Shown piece by piece: positions 26,101-34,684 of a stretch of DNA of 64,000 bases. Each line of letters starts with the position of its first letter. The stretch's first letter is position 1. The stretch comes from Paucibacter sp. KBW04 (GTDB taxonomy: Bacteria; Pseudomonadota; Gammaproteobacteria; Burkholderiales; Burkholderiaceae_C). A program made the position numbers and the translations under genes. The notes under the pieces are model-generated. The model worked only from the letters and a program-made list of their open reading frames with translations. It had not been told where the DNA came from and searched no databases. Location of the stretch: assembly GCF_003852425.1 (NCBI RefSeq), contig NZ_QAJN01000007.1:300329-364328 (forward strand), written 5' to 3'.

Positions 26101-27602
26101 GCGCCTCCTGGCTAGACGCCACACTCAGCGAGATGCATTTGCAGGGCGACTCGCCCTGGCTGGCTCGCATGGAAGCCCTCGGCCAAGCCGCCGCTCTGCA
26201 GCCCAGCGTGCCGCCGGGCCTGCGCGCCGAGCTGCGTGGCTATCAAATGGAAGGTTATGCCTGGATGAGCCGTCTGGCCCACGCCGGCCTGGGCGCCTGC
26301 CTGGCCGACGATATGGGCCTGGGCAAAACAGTGCAGACCCTGGCGCTTTTGCTGGACCGCGCCGCGAAGGGCCCGGCCCTGGTGCTGGCGCCCACCTCGG
26401 TGTGCGGTAACTGGTTGAGCGAGACCAATACCTTCGCCCCCGGCCTGCGCTGCCGCATCTATGGCGAGGACGCCGACCGCGCCGCCGCAATTGCCGAGGC
26501 CGGCCCCGGCGATGTGCTGGTGGTGTCCTACGCCCTGGCCCAAATCGACGGCGAGGCCCTGGCCGAGAAGAGCTGGGCCACCCTGGTGATGGACGAGGCC
26601 CAAGCGCTGAAGAACGCCGCCACCAAGCGCGCCAAATCGGTGGGCGAGTTCAAGGCGGACTTCCGCCTCGCGCTTTCCGGCACGCCGGTGGAAAACCGCC
26701 TGGCCGATCTCTGGTCCATCATGAACTTGATCAACCCCGGCTTGCTGGGCGCGGCGAATCAGTTCAGCGAGCGCTTTGCCAACCCGATTGAAAAGCAGCA
26801 GGACGCGGCCGCCCGCCAGCGCCTGCGCCGCCTGGTCTCGCCCTTTTTGCTGCGCCGGACCAAAACCCAGGTCGTGCAAGACCTGCCGCCGCGCACCGAG
26901 ATCGTCCATCTGGTGCAACCCAGCAGCGAGGAACGCAATTTTCTGGAGGCCTTGCGGCGCAGCGCGCAGGAAGCCGTGGCCAAGGCCGCCAGCCAGGGCC
27001 AGGCCGCGCCCATGCAGGTGCTGGCCGAGCTGATGCGCTTGCGTCGTGCCGCTTGCGACCCGCGCCTGGTCTCGCCCGAGCTGGGGCTGATGGGCAGCAA
27101 GATGGCCGAGTTCGAGCGCATCGTGCGCGAGCTGGTCGAGGGCTCGCACAAGGCCCTGGTGTTCAGCCAGTTCACCGACAATCTCAAGCTCTTGGCCGAG
27201 CGCCTGGACGCCATGGGCGTGAGCTACCAATACCTCGATGGCAGCACGCCAGCGGCCGAGCGAACCAAACGCGTGGCCGCCTTCCAGCGCGGCGAGGGCG
27301 AGGTGTTCTTGATCAGCCTCAAGGCCGGCGGCTTTGGCCTCAATCTGACCATGGCCGACTATGTGCTCATCGTCGACCCCTGGTGGAACCCCGCCGCCGA
27401 AGACCAGGCCACCGGCCGCGCCCACCGCATGGGGCAAAAGCGGCCGGTCACCGTCTACCGCCTGGTGACGGCCGGCTCGGTGGAGGAGCGCATCATCGAT
27501 CTGCACCGCGACAAACGCGGCCTGGCCGATGGCATTCTGGAAGGGCAGGAGGAGGCGACGGTGCTGGACGCGGCAGCCCTGGCCAATCTCTTGCAGGGCT
27601 GA
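23181..27602 (+). CDS. SNF2-family DNA/RNA-dependent ATPase (helicase-like), very large
   Basis: SWI2/SNF2-type motor of 1473 aa from the ATG at 23181; an upstream TTG would add 15 unlikely residues. The C-terminal ~460 residues are the double RecA motor: motif I DDMGLGKT, motif [11 protein letters not shown], motif [13 protein letters not shown], and helicase-C motif [16 protein letters not shown]. The first ~1000 residues are helical and beta-rich, Ala/Leu-dominated, with no domain I can name. Bacterial relatives such as RapA recycle RNA polymerase, and others serve defence or repair; the motor is too general to choose. No methyltransferase, nuclease or defence partner is adjacent, so a housekeeping chromatin or transcription role seems likelier than phage defence. 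Confidence 0.88.
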   Translation: MSSRTPSDGKDKSPPTAGPGGPGEAAQPAVPKKLSIEQLVEEAKRIKQANLAAKLAGMVKRHGSASKVEATGSANAPLGEHASPGISADEQIVLDALLLAGGSRGVDGLRLWLNARGAIRAANGRPFMPADIALALKSLHRQGFLHLQTGRGHVADLARHAARLQTLLMQAAPAQPEALPVWRCLAWMLAGGIGEPQRAQNWLSFRGADECLRMLRALIFSGMGLAEFEERLKYWTELQEPTLWAEALCRPWMPEAIARIAPDLLQSLLPQIIAALPASDARVGQLQQWLMDGFEHQPQRIAPALRALLAEAQALALDFPAMRRLTADLKLPASTSFSALELAAQGQWAAAAQDFEQAIKEVRKASKLRRGGLSPELTRLYIASLLAQDDPKLWDAARKYCIGESGSRNPSPQELWGRWAHVIGARLGETSFEPSSLQYLPALEEREDGLAQAADRLLLAAWLGKAASGWGPQATQKLIHRLAASGQRWLAAWTAQAAPLLELGTPDLDLAGQPTPPAFFGQPREAWRDALAAISALAVAPEAKSGEGRNSELAWSLQLDEEGRVQNITPLERSVSAKGVEKLKPVTLAKLKKGSELAAARDNAVLRHIERSPYSGANSFQLDVTQAAIALIGHPAVMLEDAPGQWIELAEAQPELEVLRKPGSTASEDCFEFRLHPPLLARNSPRLTGWMGTNYELEIAKREALRIVREGPQRARLIRISSAQRRVAELVAQGWTVPASASAELGAALQVLSAHFQLHSDAQAGQRVPGDSRLHAQLKPQGDGLQLQLVAQPFGTFGPAVTPGQGRAQLMCMHEGVSLTTERDLAAETAARQQVLEALPFLDPELSPASPWNLSDAEEALHAVEVLPGLSGIAALAWPKGKPLRVSPVNSTAVTVQVSSGRDWLALNGEAQLDEQRVLSLQELMTLARASRSRFVRLGEGEYLALSEQLRQQLRDLDALGQSKKDQLLLPQASASWLDATLSEMHLQGDSPWLARMEALGQAAALQPSVPPGLRAELRGYQMEGYAWMSRLAHAGLGACLADDMGLGKTVQTLALLLDRAAKGPALVLAPTSVCGNWLSETNTFAPGLRCRIYGEDADRAAAIAEAGPGDVLVVSYALAQIDGEALAEKSWATLVMDEAQALKNAATKRAKSVGEFKADFRLALSGTPVENRLADLWSIMNLINPGLLGAANQFSERFANPIEKQQDAAARQRLRRLVSPFLLRRTKTQVVQDLPPRTEIVHLVQPSSEERNFLEALRRSAQEAVAKAASQGQAAPMQVLAELMRLRRAACDPRLVSPELGLMGSKMAEFERIVRELVEGSHKALVFSQFTDNLKLLAERLDAMGVSYQYLDGSTPAAERTKRVAAFQRGEGEVFLISLKAGGFGLNLTMADYVLIVDPWWNPAAEDQATGRAHRMGQKRPVTVYRLVTAGSVEERIIDLHRDKRGLADGILEGQEEATVLDAAALANLLQG

Positions 27603-27718
27603 GGCGGGCTCCGGCGAAAGGGCAAATTGCCAACTAAGTCCGTGTCAGCTGCGGGGCAAAGGGCTATGCTGATTGCCCAGCGCCGCTCAGTCCCGCGCTG
27701 CCTCTCACCAGACTGCTT

Positions 27719-28477
27719 GTGAGCCCTTCTCAACCCCGTTCACCGATACGCCTGCTGCTCGGCGCCCTGGCCCTGGCTGGTGCCTGCACGTCGCCGCGGG
27801 CAGACCCCGGCTACTACTTGGTCACGCCCTATAGCCAGGCTGGGCAGCTGGCCCTGGATCTGCGCTACTGGACGGTCAAAGCCCCCGGCTCGGCCGCCAT
27901 GCTCTGGCCCGAGCTGGGCTTGCGTTACGGTGTCAACAGCCGCTGGACCAGTGAGTTATTTCTCAGCGGCATAGGCACGGCCAGTTCCGGTTTCAGCCAG
28001 AGCTCCTGGAACTGGCAGAACGATGTCTTACTGACCCAGGGCGAGTCGCCCTTCGACCTGGCCCTGCACAGCCAGCTGATACGCAATCTGGGCGATCAGC
28101 CCAGCAATGCCCTGGAATGGGGCCCGGCCCTGCAGACCGAATGGGGCCTGACCCAACTCAATCTGAACCTGATCCTGGCCCATGAACAGGGCTCCAGCAA
28201 GGGTACCCAGCTCAAGTACCAATGGCAGGCTCTTTACCGTTTGGACACGGGCTTGAGATGGGGTGTGCAGGGCTTTGGTGAGCTGGGCAATTGGCGGCAT
28301 TGGGCGCCCCAGGCCAAGCAATCGCACCGCGCCGGGCCGGTGCTGCATCTGGGCTTGCCCAGCCTCTTCGGCAGCGGCACACAAGCCGCCAGCGAGCTGA
28401 GCCTAGCCTACCTCTTCGGCAAGACCTATGGTCACGCGGGCGATATGTTCAGCGCCCAGCTGCTCCTGCCTTTTTAG
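27719..28477 (+). CDS. Predicted outer-membrane beta-barrel protein
   Basis: 252 aa from a GTG start at 27719. An N-terminal signal (RLLLGALALAGACTSPRA) contains a Cys, but the -3 residue is not a good lipobox, so ordinary signal-peptidase-I cleavage near RADPGYY is likelier. The mature part alternates aromatic and polar residues in strand-like blocks (LALDLRYWTV, WPELGLRYGV, TELFLSG, LALHSQLIR) and ends with LLLPF, a C-terminal Phe typical of barrels folded by the BAM complex. No specific family was recognised. It converges on the pseudouridine synthase, with stop codons overlapping by 4 bp. Confidence 0.7.
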   Translation: MSPSQPRSPIRLLLGALALAGACTSPRADPGYYLVTPYSQAGQLALDLRYWTVKAPGSAAMLWPELGLRYGVNSRWTSELFLSGIGTASSGFSQSSWNWQNDVLLTQGESPFDLALHSQLIRNLGDQPSNALEWGPALQTEWGLTQLNLNLILAHEQGSSKGTQLKYQWQALYRLDTGLRWGVQGFGELGNWRHWAPQAKQSHRAGPVLHLGLPSLFGSGTQAASELSLAYLFGKTYGHAGDMFSAQLLLPF

Positions 28478-29403
28478 GCGGCTGCAGAAGCGGCCAGCGC
28501 CAGCCGGCTCTTGAAGCAACGGGCCTGGCCGGTGATGGGGTCGGTGAAGCTCAGCTCACGCGCCAGCAGCTGCAAGGGGTGGCTGTAGTCGGGTTCGCTT
28601 TCCTGCGGCAGCAGGCGCGGGTAGATGCGGTCACCCACGATGGGCAGGCCCAAGCCATTCATATGCACGCGCAGCTGGTGCTTCTGGCCGGTGCTGGGCT
28701 GTAGCTCATAACGGGCCAAGTACCCGGTGGGCCCCAGGCGCTCCAGCAGGGCGATGCGGGTCTCGGCATTCACCTCACCCGCAAGCTCCTGCATCTGCAT
28801 AAAGGCCTCGCTGCGCTCCTCCATGCGGCTGCGCCGCAGCAGGGGCCAGCTCAGGCTGCCATCAAAGGGCGCAATCGCCTCGTAGACCTTGTGGACCTGC
28901 CGATCTCTGAACAGGTTTTGATAGGCGCCCCGCGTCTGCGGCTGGATGCTGAACATCACCAGGCCGGCCGTCTCGCGGTCGATGCGGTGGGCGGGAGTCA
29001 GGGTCTCCAGGCCGGTGGCTTTTTTGAGCCGAGTCAGCAGGGTTTGCTGCACATAGCGGCCGGCCGGCACGACGGGCAGAAAGTGCGGCTTGTCGGCCAC
29101 CAGCAAGAACTCGTCCTGGAACAGGATTTGCGCCTCAAAGGGAATGGGCGCCTCCTGGGCCAACCAGCGCCAGTAGTAGATGCGGCGGCCGGGGCGATAG
29201 GGTGCGTCGGCCGGCAAGACCTGACCCTGCTCGTCCAGCACCTCGCCAGCGGCCAGGCGTTGCAGCCAGTCGGCGCGCGTCACCGTGGGCAGGCGTTCAC
29301 ACAGAAACTCCAGCAGCGAGCCCCATGCCCCGGCCGGGCATGCCAGGGCACTGGCGCTGACGCCTTCGCGCAGGGGCAGCTGGAGTTTGGCGGGACGGCT
29401 CAT
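28474..29403 (-). CDS. RluA-family pseudouridine synthase
   Basis: Predicted RNA pseudouridine synthase, 309 aa. The catalytic loop HRIDRETAGLVMFS carries the nucleophilic Asp, and KHQLRVHMNGLGLPIVGDRIY is the second family signature. The N-terminal ~90 residues contain an S4-like region (LAAGEVLDEQG). It resembles the Pseudomonas/Burkholderia RluA-like proteins that modify 23S rRNA or tRNA; the target site cannot be told. It lies 13 bp downstream of a periplasmic binding-like gene on the same strand, probably a two-gene transcript with no obvious functional link. Confidence 0.9.
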   Translation of the reverse strand: MSRPAKLQLPLREGVSASALACPAGAWGSLLEFLCERLPTVTRADWLQRLAAGEVLDEQGQVLPADAPYRPGRRIYYWRWLAQEAPIPFEAQILFQDEFLLVADKPHFLPVVPAGRYVQQTLLTRLKKATGLETLTPAHRIDRETAGLVMFSIQPQTRGAYQNLFRDRQVHKVYEAIAPFDGSLSWPLLRRSRMEERSEAFMQMQELAGEVNAETRIALLERLGPTGYLARYELQPSTGQKHQLRVHMNGLGLPIVGDRIYPRLLPQESEPDYSHPLQLLARELSFTDPITGQARCFKSRLALAASAAA

Positions 29404-29416
29404 GGCGGGTAAGCGC

Positions 29417-30373
29417 CTACTCGATTTGCGGCCCGCCGCGGGCGCGTTCGTCCATGAAGCGCTTGAGGTTCTGGCGGTCCTGCTCGTCCAGATGCGGGCC
29501 GCGCCAGTTGCGTATCCAGACCTCGCGCTGCGGGTCTGCCGCCAGCTTGCGCACGGCTTGGTCTATGGCCTCGATCTGGCGCCGCCCTTCCGGCGTGCGG
29601 CTGCAGGCAGCGGTGGCCACGGCCGTGCTGCGGCCTTCGGCAATCGGCAGGCTGAGCAGCTCTACCCCGGCGGAGGCCGTGCTGAGATAGTCGTTGACCA
29701 CCGAGGGGTATTCCAAGGTGTAGTCCATGCGCTGGGCGCGCAGCATGCTGAGCAAATGGGTGCCTCGGCCGGTGACCATGGTCTTGGGTGCTTGCTCACC
29801 GGCGGCCTGCAAAAGCCCGTCGATGCGGGGGCCGAACGCACGACCCCGCGGCAGCAGGCCGACCAGATCCTGGCGCTGCAGAATCTCCGCCAGACTGAGC
29901 GGCTGACCCGGCGCATCGGTTTGCTCAAACTGAGCCAGGCGATCGCGCCGCACCACCACATGCAGCTGGCGTGAGAACAGCGGCGCATGCAGGCTGGTGA
30001 AGTAAAGCCAGGACAGGCGCTCAGGCGTGCGCACATGCAGGGTGGAACACAGGGTCTGGCCCTGGCGCACCAAGGCCTCGAAGCGCGGCAGGCCGGCATC
30101 GACAAACTCGTGGCGGTACTGCGGGATGCGCTCGATCAGCAAACGCAAAAACCCGTCCACCTCGCCGTTGCCCAGATCGCGGGGCCGCTGCGGCGCGCGG
30201 CCGGCCTTGAAGCTGAAATGCGGGGGCAGGTCTTGCACCAGCCAGTGAATGGTGCCGACGGTGTCGATGACCTCGCCGGGCACGGCGGCCCGGGCGGCGG
30301 GGCCGGCCAGACCCAGCAGGGTGGTGGCGGCAATCAAAGCAGCCGGCAGCAGCCGGCGTAGAAACTTAGGCAT
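29417..30373 (-). CDS. Periplasmic solute-binding-like protein (TIGR02285-type)
   Basis: Exported protein, 318 aa, with a clear Sec signal (LLPAALIAATTLLGLAGPAARA). The mature part starts EVIDTVGTIHWLVQDLPPHFSF, matching a family of stand-alone periplasmic proteins with the SBP_bac_3 fold. Two lobes are evident, hinged around LRAQRMDYTLEYPSVVNDYL. No permease or ATPase gene accompanies it, so it may be a sensor input or orphan binding protein rather than part of an importer. Ligand unknown. Confidence 0.7.
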   Translation of the reverse strand: MPKFLRRLLPAALIAATTLLGLAGPAARAAVPGEVIDTVGTIHWLVQDLPPHFSFKAGRAPQRPRDLGNGEVDGFLRLLIERIPQYRHEFVDAGLPRFEALVRQGQTLCSTLHVRTPERLSWLYFTSLHAPLFSRQLHVVVRRDRLAQFEQTDAPGQPLSLAEILQRQDLVGLLPRGRAFGPRIDGLLQAAGEQAPKTMVTGRGTHLLSMLRAQRMDYTLEYPSVVNDYLSTASAGVELLSLPIAEGRSTAVATAACSRTPEGRRQIEAIDQAVRKLAADPQREVWIRNWRGPHLDEQDRQNLKRFMDERARGGPQIE

Positions 30374-30451
30374 GAATCAACAGGGCTTGAGCGGGCGTTC
30401 CGGCCGGGGACGCCCCGCCGATTCACTGGCTTGTGGCGAAGACTGGGGGGC

Positions 30452-31756
30452 TTACTCGCTATCGACCCACTCGATGCGGGCGCCCAGGCTGCAGATGTTC
30501 TCGACAAACTGCGGGTGGGCCCGGCGGATGGGCGTGGCATTGCGGATCACCGATTTGCCCGGAATGCTGGCCGCCACCATCAGCAGGGCGATGGCCACCC
30601 GGATGATGTAGGGGCTCTCCACCTCGGCCGCATGCAAGGGCTTGCCGCCGAAAGTAACCATGCGATGCGGGTCGGACAAAAAGGCATGGCCACCGAACTT
30701 GCTCAGCTCCGAGGTCCAGCCCATGGCGCCGTCGTAAATCTTGTTCCAGAACATCACGCTGCCTTCGGCCTTGATGCCCAGCGCCACAAAAATGGGCAGC
30801 AGGTCCACCGGCACATAAGGCCAGGGCGCCGCCTCGACCTTTTGCAGGATGTTGCGGGTGAAGGGTTCCTTGACCTTCAGCGGGCCCTGGGTGACGGCGC
30901 GCGACCAGCCGTTCTCATGCACGATCTCGACGCCGAATTTGGCGAAGGTGCGGTCCAGCAGCGGGAACTGCTCGGGCGTGGAGTTACGCACCTCGACCTC
31001 ACCGCCGGTGATGGCGCCCAGGGCGAGAAAGGTGACGATCTCGTGGAAGTCTTCGGCAAAGGTGAATTCGCCGCCGCCCAGGCGGTCCACCCCGGTGATG
31101 GCCAGGCGCGAGGTGCCCAGGCCCTCGATCTTGGCGCCCAGCAATTGCAAGAACTGGCAGAACTCCTGCACATGGGGCTCGGAGGCCGCATTCATCAGCG
31201 TGGAGCGGCCTTCGGCCAGGGCGGCGCAGAGCACGAAGTTTTCGGTCGTGGTGACGGAGGCGTAGTCCGTCCAGTGATTGTTGGCGCGCAGCTTGCCTTC
31301 GGCCACATGCAGGACCAGGCCATCGGGCTGCCGCTCCACCTGGGCGCCGAAGCGCTGGAACACCTCCACATGGGGGTCGATCTCGCGCACGCCCAGGGTG
31401 CAGCCGGTCACATCGTCCTCGATGCGGGCGGCGCCAAAACGCGCCATCAGGCCCGGCACCAGCATGATGGAGCTGCGCATCTCCTCGGGCAGCCTGTCCT
31501 TGGCCGCGTCGAAGTGCGTGTCCTTGTGGTGCACGTCCAGCACGCCAGTCTCGTAGTCCATGGACACCAAGCTGCCCAGGCTGCGGAAGACCTCCAAAAT
31601 CTTCCTAACGTCGGTGATCTCCGGCACCCCGCGCAAACGCACCGGCTCGCGCGTCAACAGGGTCGCGCACAGCACCGGCAGCACGGCGTTCTTATTGGCC
31701 GAAGGAATGATGCGGCCCTTCAAAGGGGTGCCGCCGTGGACGATGAGGTTGGACAT
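30452..31756 (-). CDS. murA: MurA-family UDP-GlcNAc 1-carboxyvinyltransferase, possibly a divergent paralog
   Basis: EPSP-synthase-fold enzyme, 434 aa, slightly longer than E. coli MurA (419). MurA would transfer enolpyruvate from PEP to UDP-GlcNAc, the first committed step of peptidoglycan synthesis. Lys22 and Asn23 (SANKNAVLP) and the catalytic-loop Cys119 (VTGCTLG, the fosfomycin target Cys115 in E. coli) are present, as is the Asp305 equivalent (VPVDLLP). Counted back from the C-terminus, the E. coli Arg397 position holds Gln (RRAHPQFVEN). The usual Burkholderiales murA, as I recall, sits next to hisG, which is absent here, so this may be a second copy. It diverges from hipBA. Confidence 0.8.
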   Translation of the reverse strand: MSNLIVHGGTPLKGRIIPSANKNAVLPVLCATLLTREPVRLRGVPEITDVRKILEVFRSLGSLVSMDYETGVLDVHHKDTHFDAAKDRLPEEMRSSIMLVPGLMARFGAARIEDDVTGCTLGVREIDPHVEVFQRFGAQVERQPDGLVLHVAEGKLRANNHWTDYASVTTTENFVLCAALAEGRSTLMNAASEPHVQEFCQFLQLLGAKIEGLGTSRLAITGVDRLGGGEFTFAEDFHEIVTFLALGAITGGEVEVRNSTPEQFPLLDRTFAKFGVEIVHENGWSRAVTQGPLKVKEPFTRNILQKVEAAPWPYVPVDLLPIFVALGIKAEGSVMFWNKIYDGAMGWTSELSKFGGHAFLSDPHRMVTFGGKPLHAAEVESPYIIRVAIALLMVAASIPGKSVIRNATPIRRAHPQFVENICSLGARIEWVDSE

Positions 31757-31885
31757 GGAGTTTGAGCGGGTTCTTTGCGATGCGACGCGAGGCCTACTGA
31801 TGGCAAGCGATTATCGGGGGTCTGTCTGATGGGCTTATTCGGCTTCAGTGTAGAGGCCGCACGATGCCTACTGAATTTTCAGAAA

Positions 31886-31899
31886 TTACCCAACGGTAA
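31886..31899. promoter_or_regulatory. hipBA operator site 1
   Basis: TTACC-CAAC-GGTAA, a perfect inverted repeat with 4-bp spacer, is the first of three sites at exact 50-bp steps upstream of hipB. HipB-type antitoxins repress their own operon by binding such repeats. Confidence 0.75.
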
Positions 31900-31935
31900 C
31901 TTTTCGACTCAATACCAAGCCAGAGCTAGAAAAAA

Positions 31936-31949
31936 TTACCAATCGGTAA
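31936..31949. promoter_or_regulatory. hipBA operator site 2
   Basis: TTACC-AATC-GGTAA, with the same arms as site 1 and exactly 50 bp downstream of it. The flanks also agree (AAA before, TTT after), extending the conserved site to about 20 bp. Confidence 0.75.
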
Positions 31950-31985
31950 TTTCTTAGGCAGATGTCGGCGATGAATGATGATAAA

Positions 31986-31999
31986 TTACCCATCGGTAA
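31986..31999. promoter_or_regulatory. hipBA operator site 3
   Basis: TTACC-CATC-GGTAA, 50 bp after site 2 and 16 bp before the hipB start, where it would cover promoter or leader. A degenerate fourth site (TTCCC-GCTC-GGTCA) falls at 32036-32049, again exactly 50 bp on, inside the start of hipB. Confidence 0.75.
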
Positions 32000-32014
32000 C
32001 TTTAGGGTCTAAGC

Positions 32015-32287
32015 ATGTCGGAAACACCCTTGAATTTCCCGCTCGGTCATTCTGGAGCGGCCCTCATCGTCCGCTCGGCTGCCGAACTTGGGACCATTGT
32101 GCGTGAGCAAAGGCGCGAGCTGAAGCTGCGCCAAATCGATCTGGCCGGCATTGGCAACACCGGCAATCGCCTAATCGTTGACATCGAAAAGGGCAAGCCC
32201 ACGGTGCAAATTCAAAAAGTGCTCGATGTGCTGGACTTGCTCGGACTGGAGCTGATCGTCAGACCGAAAACGCCGAGCTCGCTGTGA
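32015..32287 (+). CDS. hipB: HipB-like antitoxin, Xre-family helix-turn-helix
   Basis: 90-aa DNA-binding antitoxin. The HTH spans about residues 24-78 (LGTIVREQRRELKLRQIDLAGIGNTGNRLIVDIEKGKPT), with the usual ending LGLELIV. It should repress the operon and hold HipA inactive in a complex. The first ~20 residues (LNFPLGHSGAALIVRSAA) extend beyond the minimal HTH. Three operator-like repeats lie just upstream, and the stop codon overlaps the GTG of hipA by 3 bases, the usual coupled antitoxin-toxin order. Confidence 0.9.
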   Translation: MSETPLNFPLGHSGAALIVRSAAELGTIVREQRRELKLRQIDLAGIGNTGNRLIVDIEKGKPTVQIQKVLDVLDLLGLELIVRPKTPSSL

Positions 32288-33540
32288 ATCCAAGACCACG
32301 CGCACTGGATGTCTTTTACGGCACCGAGCTCATGGGGACGGTGCAAGACAGCTCACCCCTGGCATTTGAATACGCACCCACTTGGCTGGCACGTCAAGCC
32401 GCCTTCCCTCTGTCCGTGATTGCCTTGCAGGCGGGCAAGATTGACAGCCCGCATGTGCGGGCCTTTTTTGAGAACCTCTTGCCCGAGGGCGAACTGCGCG
32501 TCTACCTGTCGGAGCAGCGCAAGGCTTCCACGCTGTTCTCACTGCTGCTTGAGGTGGCGGGCGACACCGCCGGTGGCTTTGTCATGCTGCCCCATGGCCA
32601 GCGCCCCTCGCCCCCTGAGTACCAGACGACGAGTTGGGAAGCACTGGCCACCACGATCAAAAACAAAAGTGCCGGGGCCATTCAAATCCAAGGCGAGAAC
32701 ACGCGGATTTCCCTGGCCGGCGCACAGGACAAGGCCTCCATCGCCATCTTTGACGGCAAAACGCCGCTCTTGCCAAAGGGCTCGGCGCCCTCCACCCACA
32801 TCCTCAAGCCCGATATCCGGCGCTTGGCGAAAGTCAGAGAATCCGCCGCCAATGAAACCCTCATCATGCGCACGGCCGCCTTGTGCGGACTCAACACGGC
32901 CAAGGTCTTTTACGAACCCCTGACCAAAGCCTGCGTCGTCGAACGCTTTGACCGACAGACGCTGGCCGACGGCTCGCTGGGGCGCTTGATCCAGTACGAT
33001 TTTTGCCAGCTCGCGGGCCTAGGGTCTGAGCGAAAGTACGAGAAAGAGGGGGGCCCCGGCGCAGCGCAATGCGCGCAAATCATTCGCAAGTACAGCTCGT
33101 CCCCCGCCCTGGATCTGCAAGCCTTTGCGCAATGGATCTTCTTCAACCTTTTTGTCGGCAACAACGACAGCCACGCCAAAAACCTCTCCATCTATCAGCG
33201 GCCAGGACAAGGGGTACGACTCACGCCCTTCTACGACATGATGTGTACCCGCATCTACACCGGCTTATCGAGGGAATTTGCCTTCAGCATTGGCGGCGAG
33301 CTTGAGCCCGGAAAAATCGGCAAGGCTCAGCTGCAAGGCCTGGCAGCGCAAATCAGCATGCAGCCCAAGTATCTGCAATCGCTTGCCCTGGCCTTGGCGA
33401 ACAAACTGCCCGAGGCCATCGACCAAGCTGTGCAAGACCTCCAACCCATGCTCAGCCCTGGCGGCCAAACATTTACCAACAAACTCGCGCTGGACTTGAA
33501 GTCACAAACAAAAAAAGTGGCCCGGCGCCTCAGCGCATAG
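32284..33540 (+). CDS. hipA: HipA-like serine/threonine kinase toxin
   Basis: Type II toxin kinase, 418 aa, full length compared with E. coli HipA (440). The regulatory/P-loop segment RISLAGAQDK contains Ser143, equivalent to autophosphorylated Ser150. The catalytic loop VGNNDSHAKN supplies Asp295, and YDM (Asp318) is the metal-binding DFG equivalent. The N-terminal couple-HipA subdomain (LPEGELR) is present. E. coli HipA phosphorylates glutamyl-tRNA synthetase and causes growth arrest; the target here is not known. The start is the GTG at 32284, overlapping the hipB stop. All catalytic residues seem intact, so the module should be functional. Confidence 0.93.
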   Translation: MNPRPRALDVFYGTELMGTVQDSSPLAFEYAPTWLARQAAFPLSVIALQAGKIDSPHVRAFFENLLPEGELRVYLSEQRKASTLFSLLLEVAGDTAGGFVMLPHGQRPSPPEYQTTSWEALATTIKNKSAGAIQIQGENTRISLAGAQDKASIAIFDGKTPLLPKGSAPSTHILKPDIRRLAKVRESAANETLIMRTAALCGLNTAKVFYEPLTKACVVERFDRQTLADGSLGRLIQYDFCQLAGLGSERKYEKEGGPGAAQCAQIIRKYSSSPALDLQAFAQWIFFNLFVGNNDSHAKNLSIYQRPGQGVRLTPFYDMMCTRIYTGLSREFAFSIGGELEPGKIGKAQLQGLAAQISMQPKYLQSLALALANKLPEAIDQAVQDLQPMLSPGGQTFTNKLALDLKSQTKKVARRLSA

Positions 33541-33626
33541 GAATCAAAGGCTGGGCATTGCCATTGAGCAAGACGGTATTGCCGGACTTGCCGGAGACGG
33601 CGATGGTCCAGGTGCACGACCCGAGC

Positions 33627-34541
33627 TCAGAGCAAAAGCAGGCGTTCCAGCAAGAAGTCGATCAAGGCTCGCACAGCCGCAGGCTGCAGGCGCGAAGCCA
33701 TCACCGCGTGGACCGGTAGAGGCTCGAAGCGCCAATCCGGCAATACGCGCACCAGCTCACCGGCTGCCACGGGCGCACGGCTCAAGCGCTCAGCCAAAGC
33801 CGCAATACCCTGCCCCTGAACCGCCAGCTGCGCCATCAGGCCAGGGTTGTTGAGACTGAAGCGTCCACGCACCTCCACCGCCACCCGCGTCGGGCCCTGG
33901 CACAAACGCCATTGCGCCGCCGCGGCACCGGCCGGGGCGAAGAACAGGCAGTCATGCTGCGCCAGCTCGCTGGGATGGCGGGGCGCGGCATGGCGCGCCA
34001 GATACTCAGGGGAGGCAAACAACTGCCTTTCGATCTGCCCCAGCTTGCGCGCCACCAGATGCTCGCCGCGCAACTCACCCAGACGAATGGCGACATCGAC
34101 GCGCTCACCGATCAGGTCGGAGTAACGCGGTGAGAGGTCCAGGTTCAGGCTGATCTCGGGATAGGCCGCCGCAAATTCGGGCAGCAAGGGCCCGATGTAA
34201 GCCAGGCCCAGATCGACCGGCACCGACAGGCGCACATGGCCGCTGGGCTGCTCCACCAAGGCGCGCAGCTCGGCACTGGCCTGGCGGGCCTGATCGACCA
34301 GGGGGGCGCAACGCTCGAAGTAAAGCTCGCCCGCATCGCTGAGCATGACGCGCCGCGTGCTGCGTTCAAACAGGCGCAGGCCCAGCTGTCTTTCCAGCGC
34401 CTTGATGCGCCGCGACAAGGTCGCACCCGGCATGCCCAGCACCAGGCTGGCGCGGCTGAAACTGCCCGCCCGCGCAACTTCCACAAACAAGGCCATCTCG
34501 TGCAGCGCGGCCAAATCGCTGGTGCTCGTGCTCTCCCTCAT
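33627..34541 (-). CDS. LysR-family transcriptional regulator
   Basis: 304 aa. The N-terminal winged HTH (HEMALFVEVARAGSFSRASLVLGMPGATLSRRIKALERQLGLRLFERSTRR) is followed by a periplasmic-binding-like effector domain. The HTH and the ALSEYLARH-type effector region match the CrgA/AaeR-like group common in betaproteobacteria. It is divergent from the oxidoreductase gene across ~140 bp, the classic arrangement for a LysR protein controlling its neighbour and itself. The 86 bp between hipA and this gene hold nothing recognisable. Effector unknown. Confidence 0.93.
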   Translation of the reverse strand: MRESTSTSDLAALHEMALFVEVARAGSFSRASLVLGMPGATLSRRIKALERQLGLRLFERSTRRVMLSDAGELYFERCAPLVDQARQASAELRALVEQPSGHVRLSVPVDLGLAYIGPLLPEFAAAYPEISLNLDLSPRYSDLIGERVDVAIRLGELRGEHLVARKLGQIERQLFASPEYLARHAAPRHPSELAQHDCLFFAPAGAAAAQWRLCQGPTRVAVEVRGRFSLNNPGLMAQLAVQGQGIAALAERLSRAPVAAGELVRVLPDWRFEPLPVHAVMASRLQPAAVRALIDFLLERLLLL

Positions 34542-34684
34542 CGCAGCTTCACTCCCACCCTCTCGTGCCCCTCATTCAGGCGATTTTTGGAAAAAACAAA
34601 TCCAAGACTGGCGCTAGGCATGGCGCAGGGCCAAGCCTAGCATCCGGCCACCTACACAAGCGCTTGCCCCAGTCAGCACAGACC

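Noticed and set aside
26200-27602. Phage-defence island around the SNF2 gene
   Set aside because: No nuclease, methyltransferase or other defence gene is adjacent, and neighbours are housekeeping or envelope genes.
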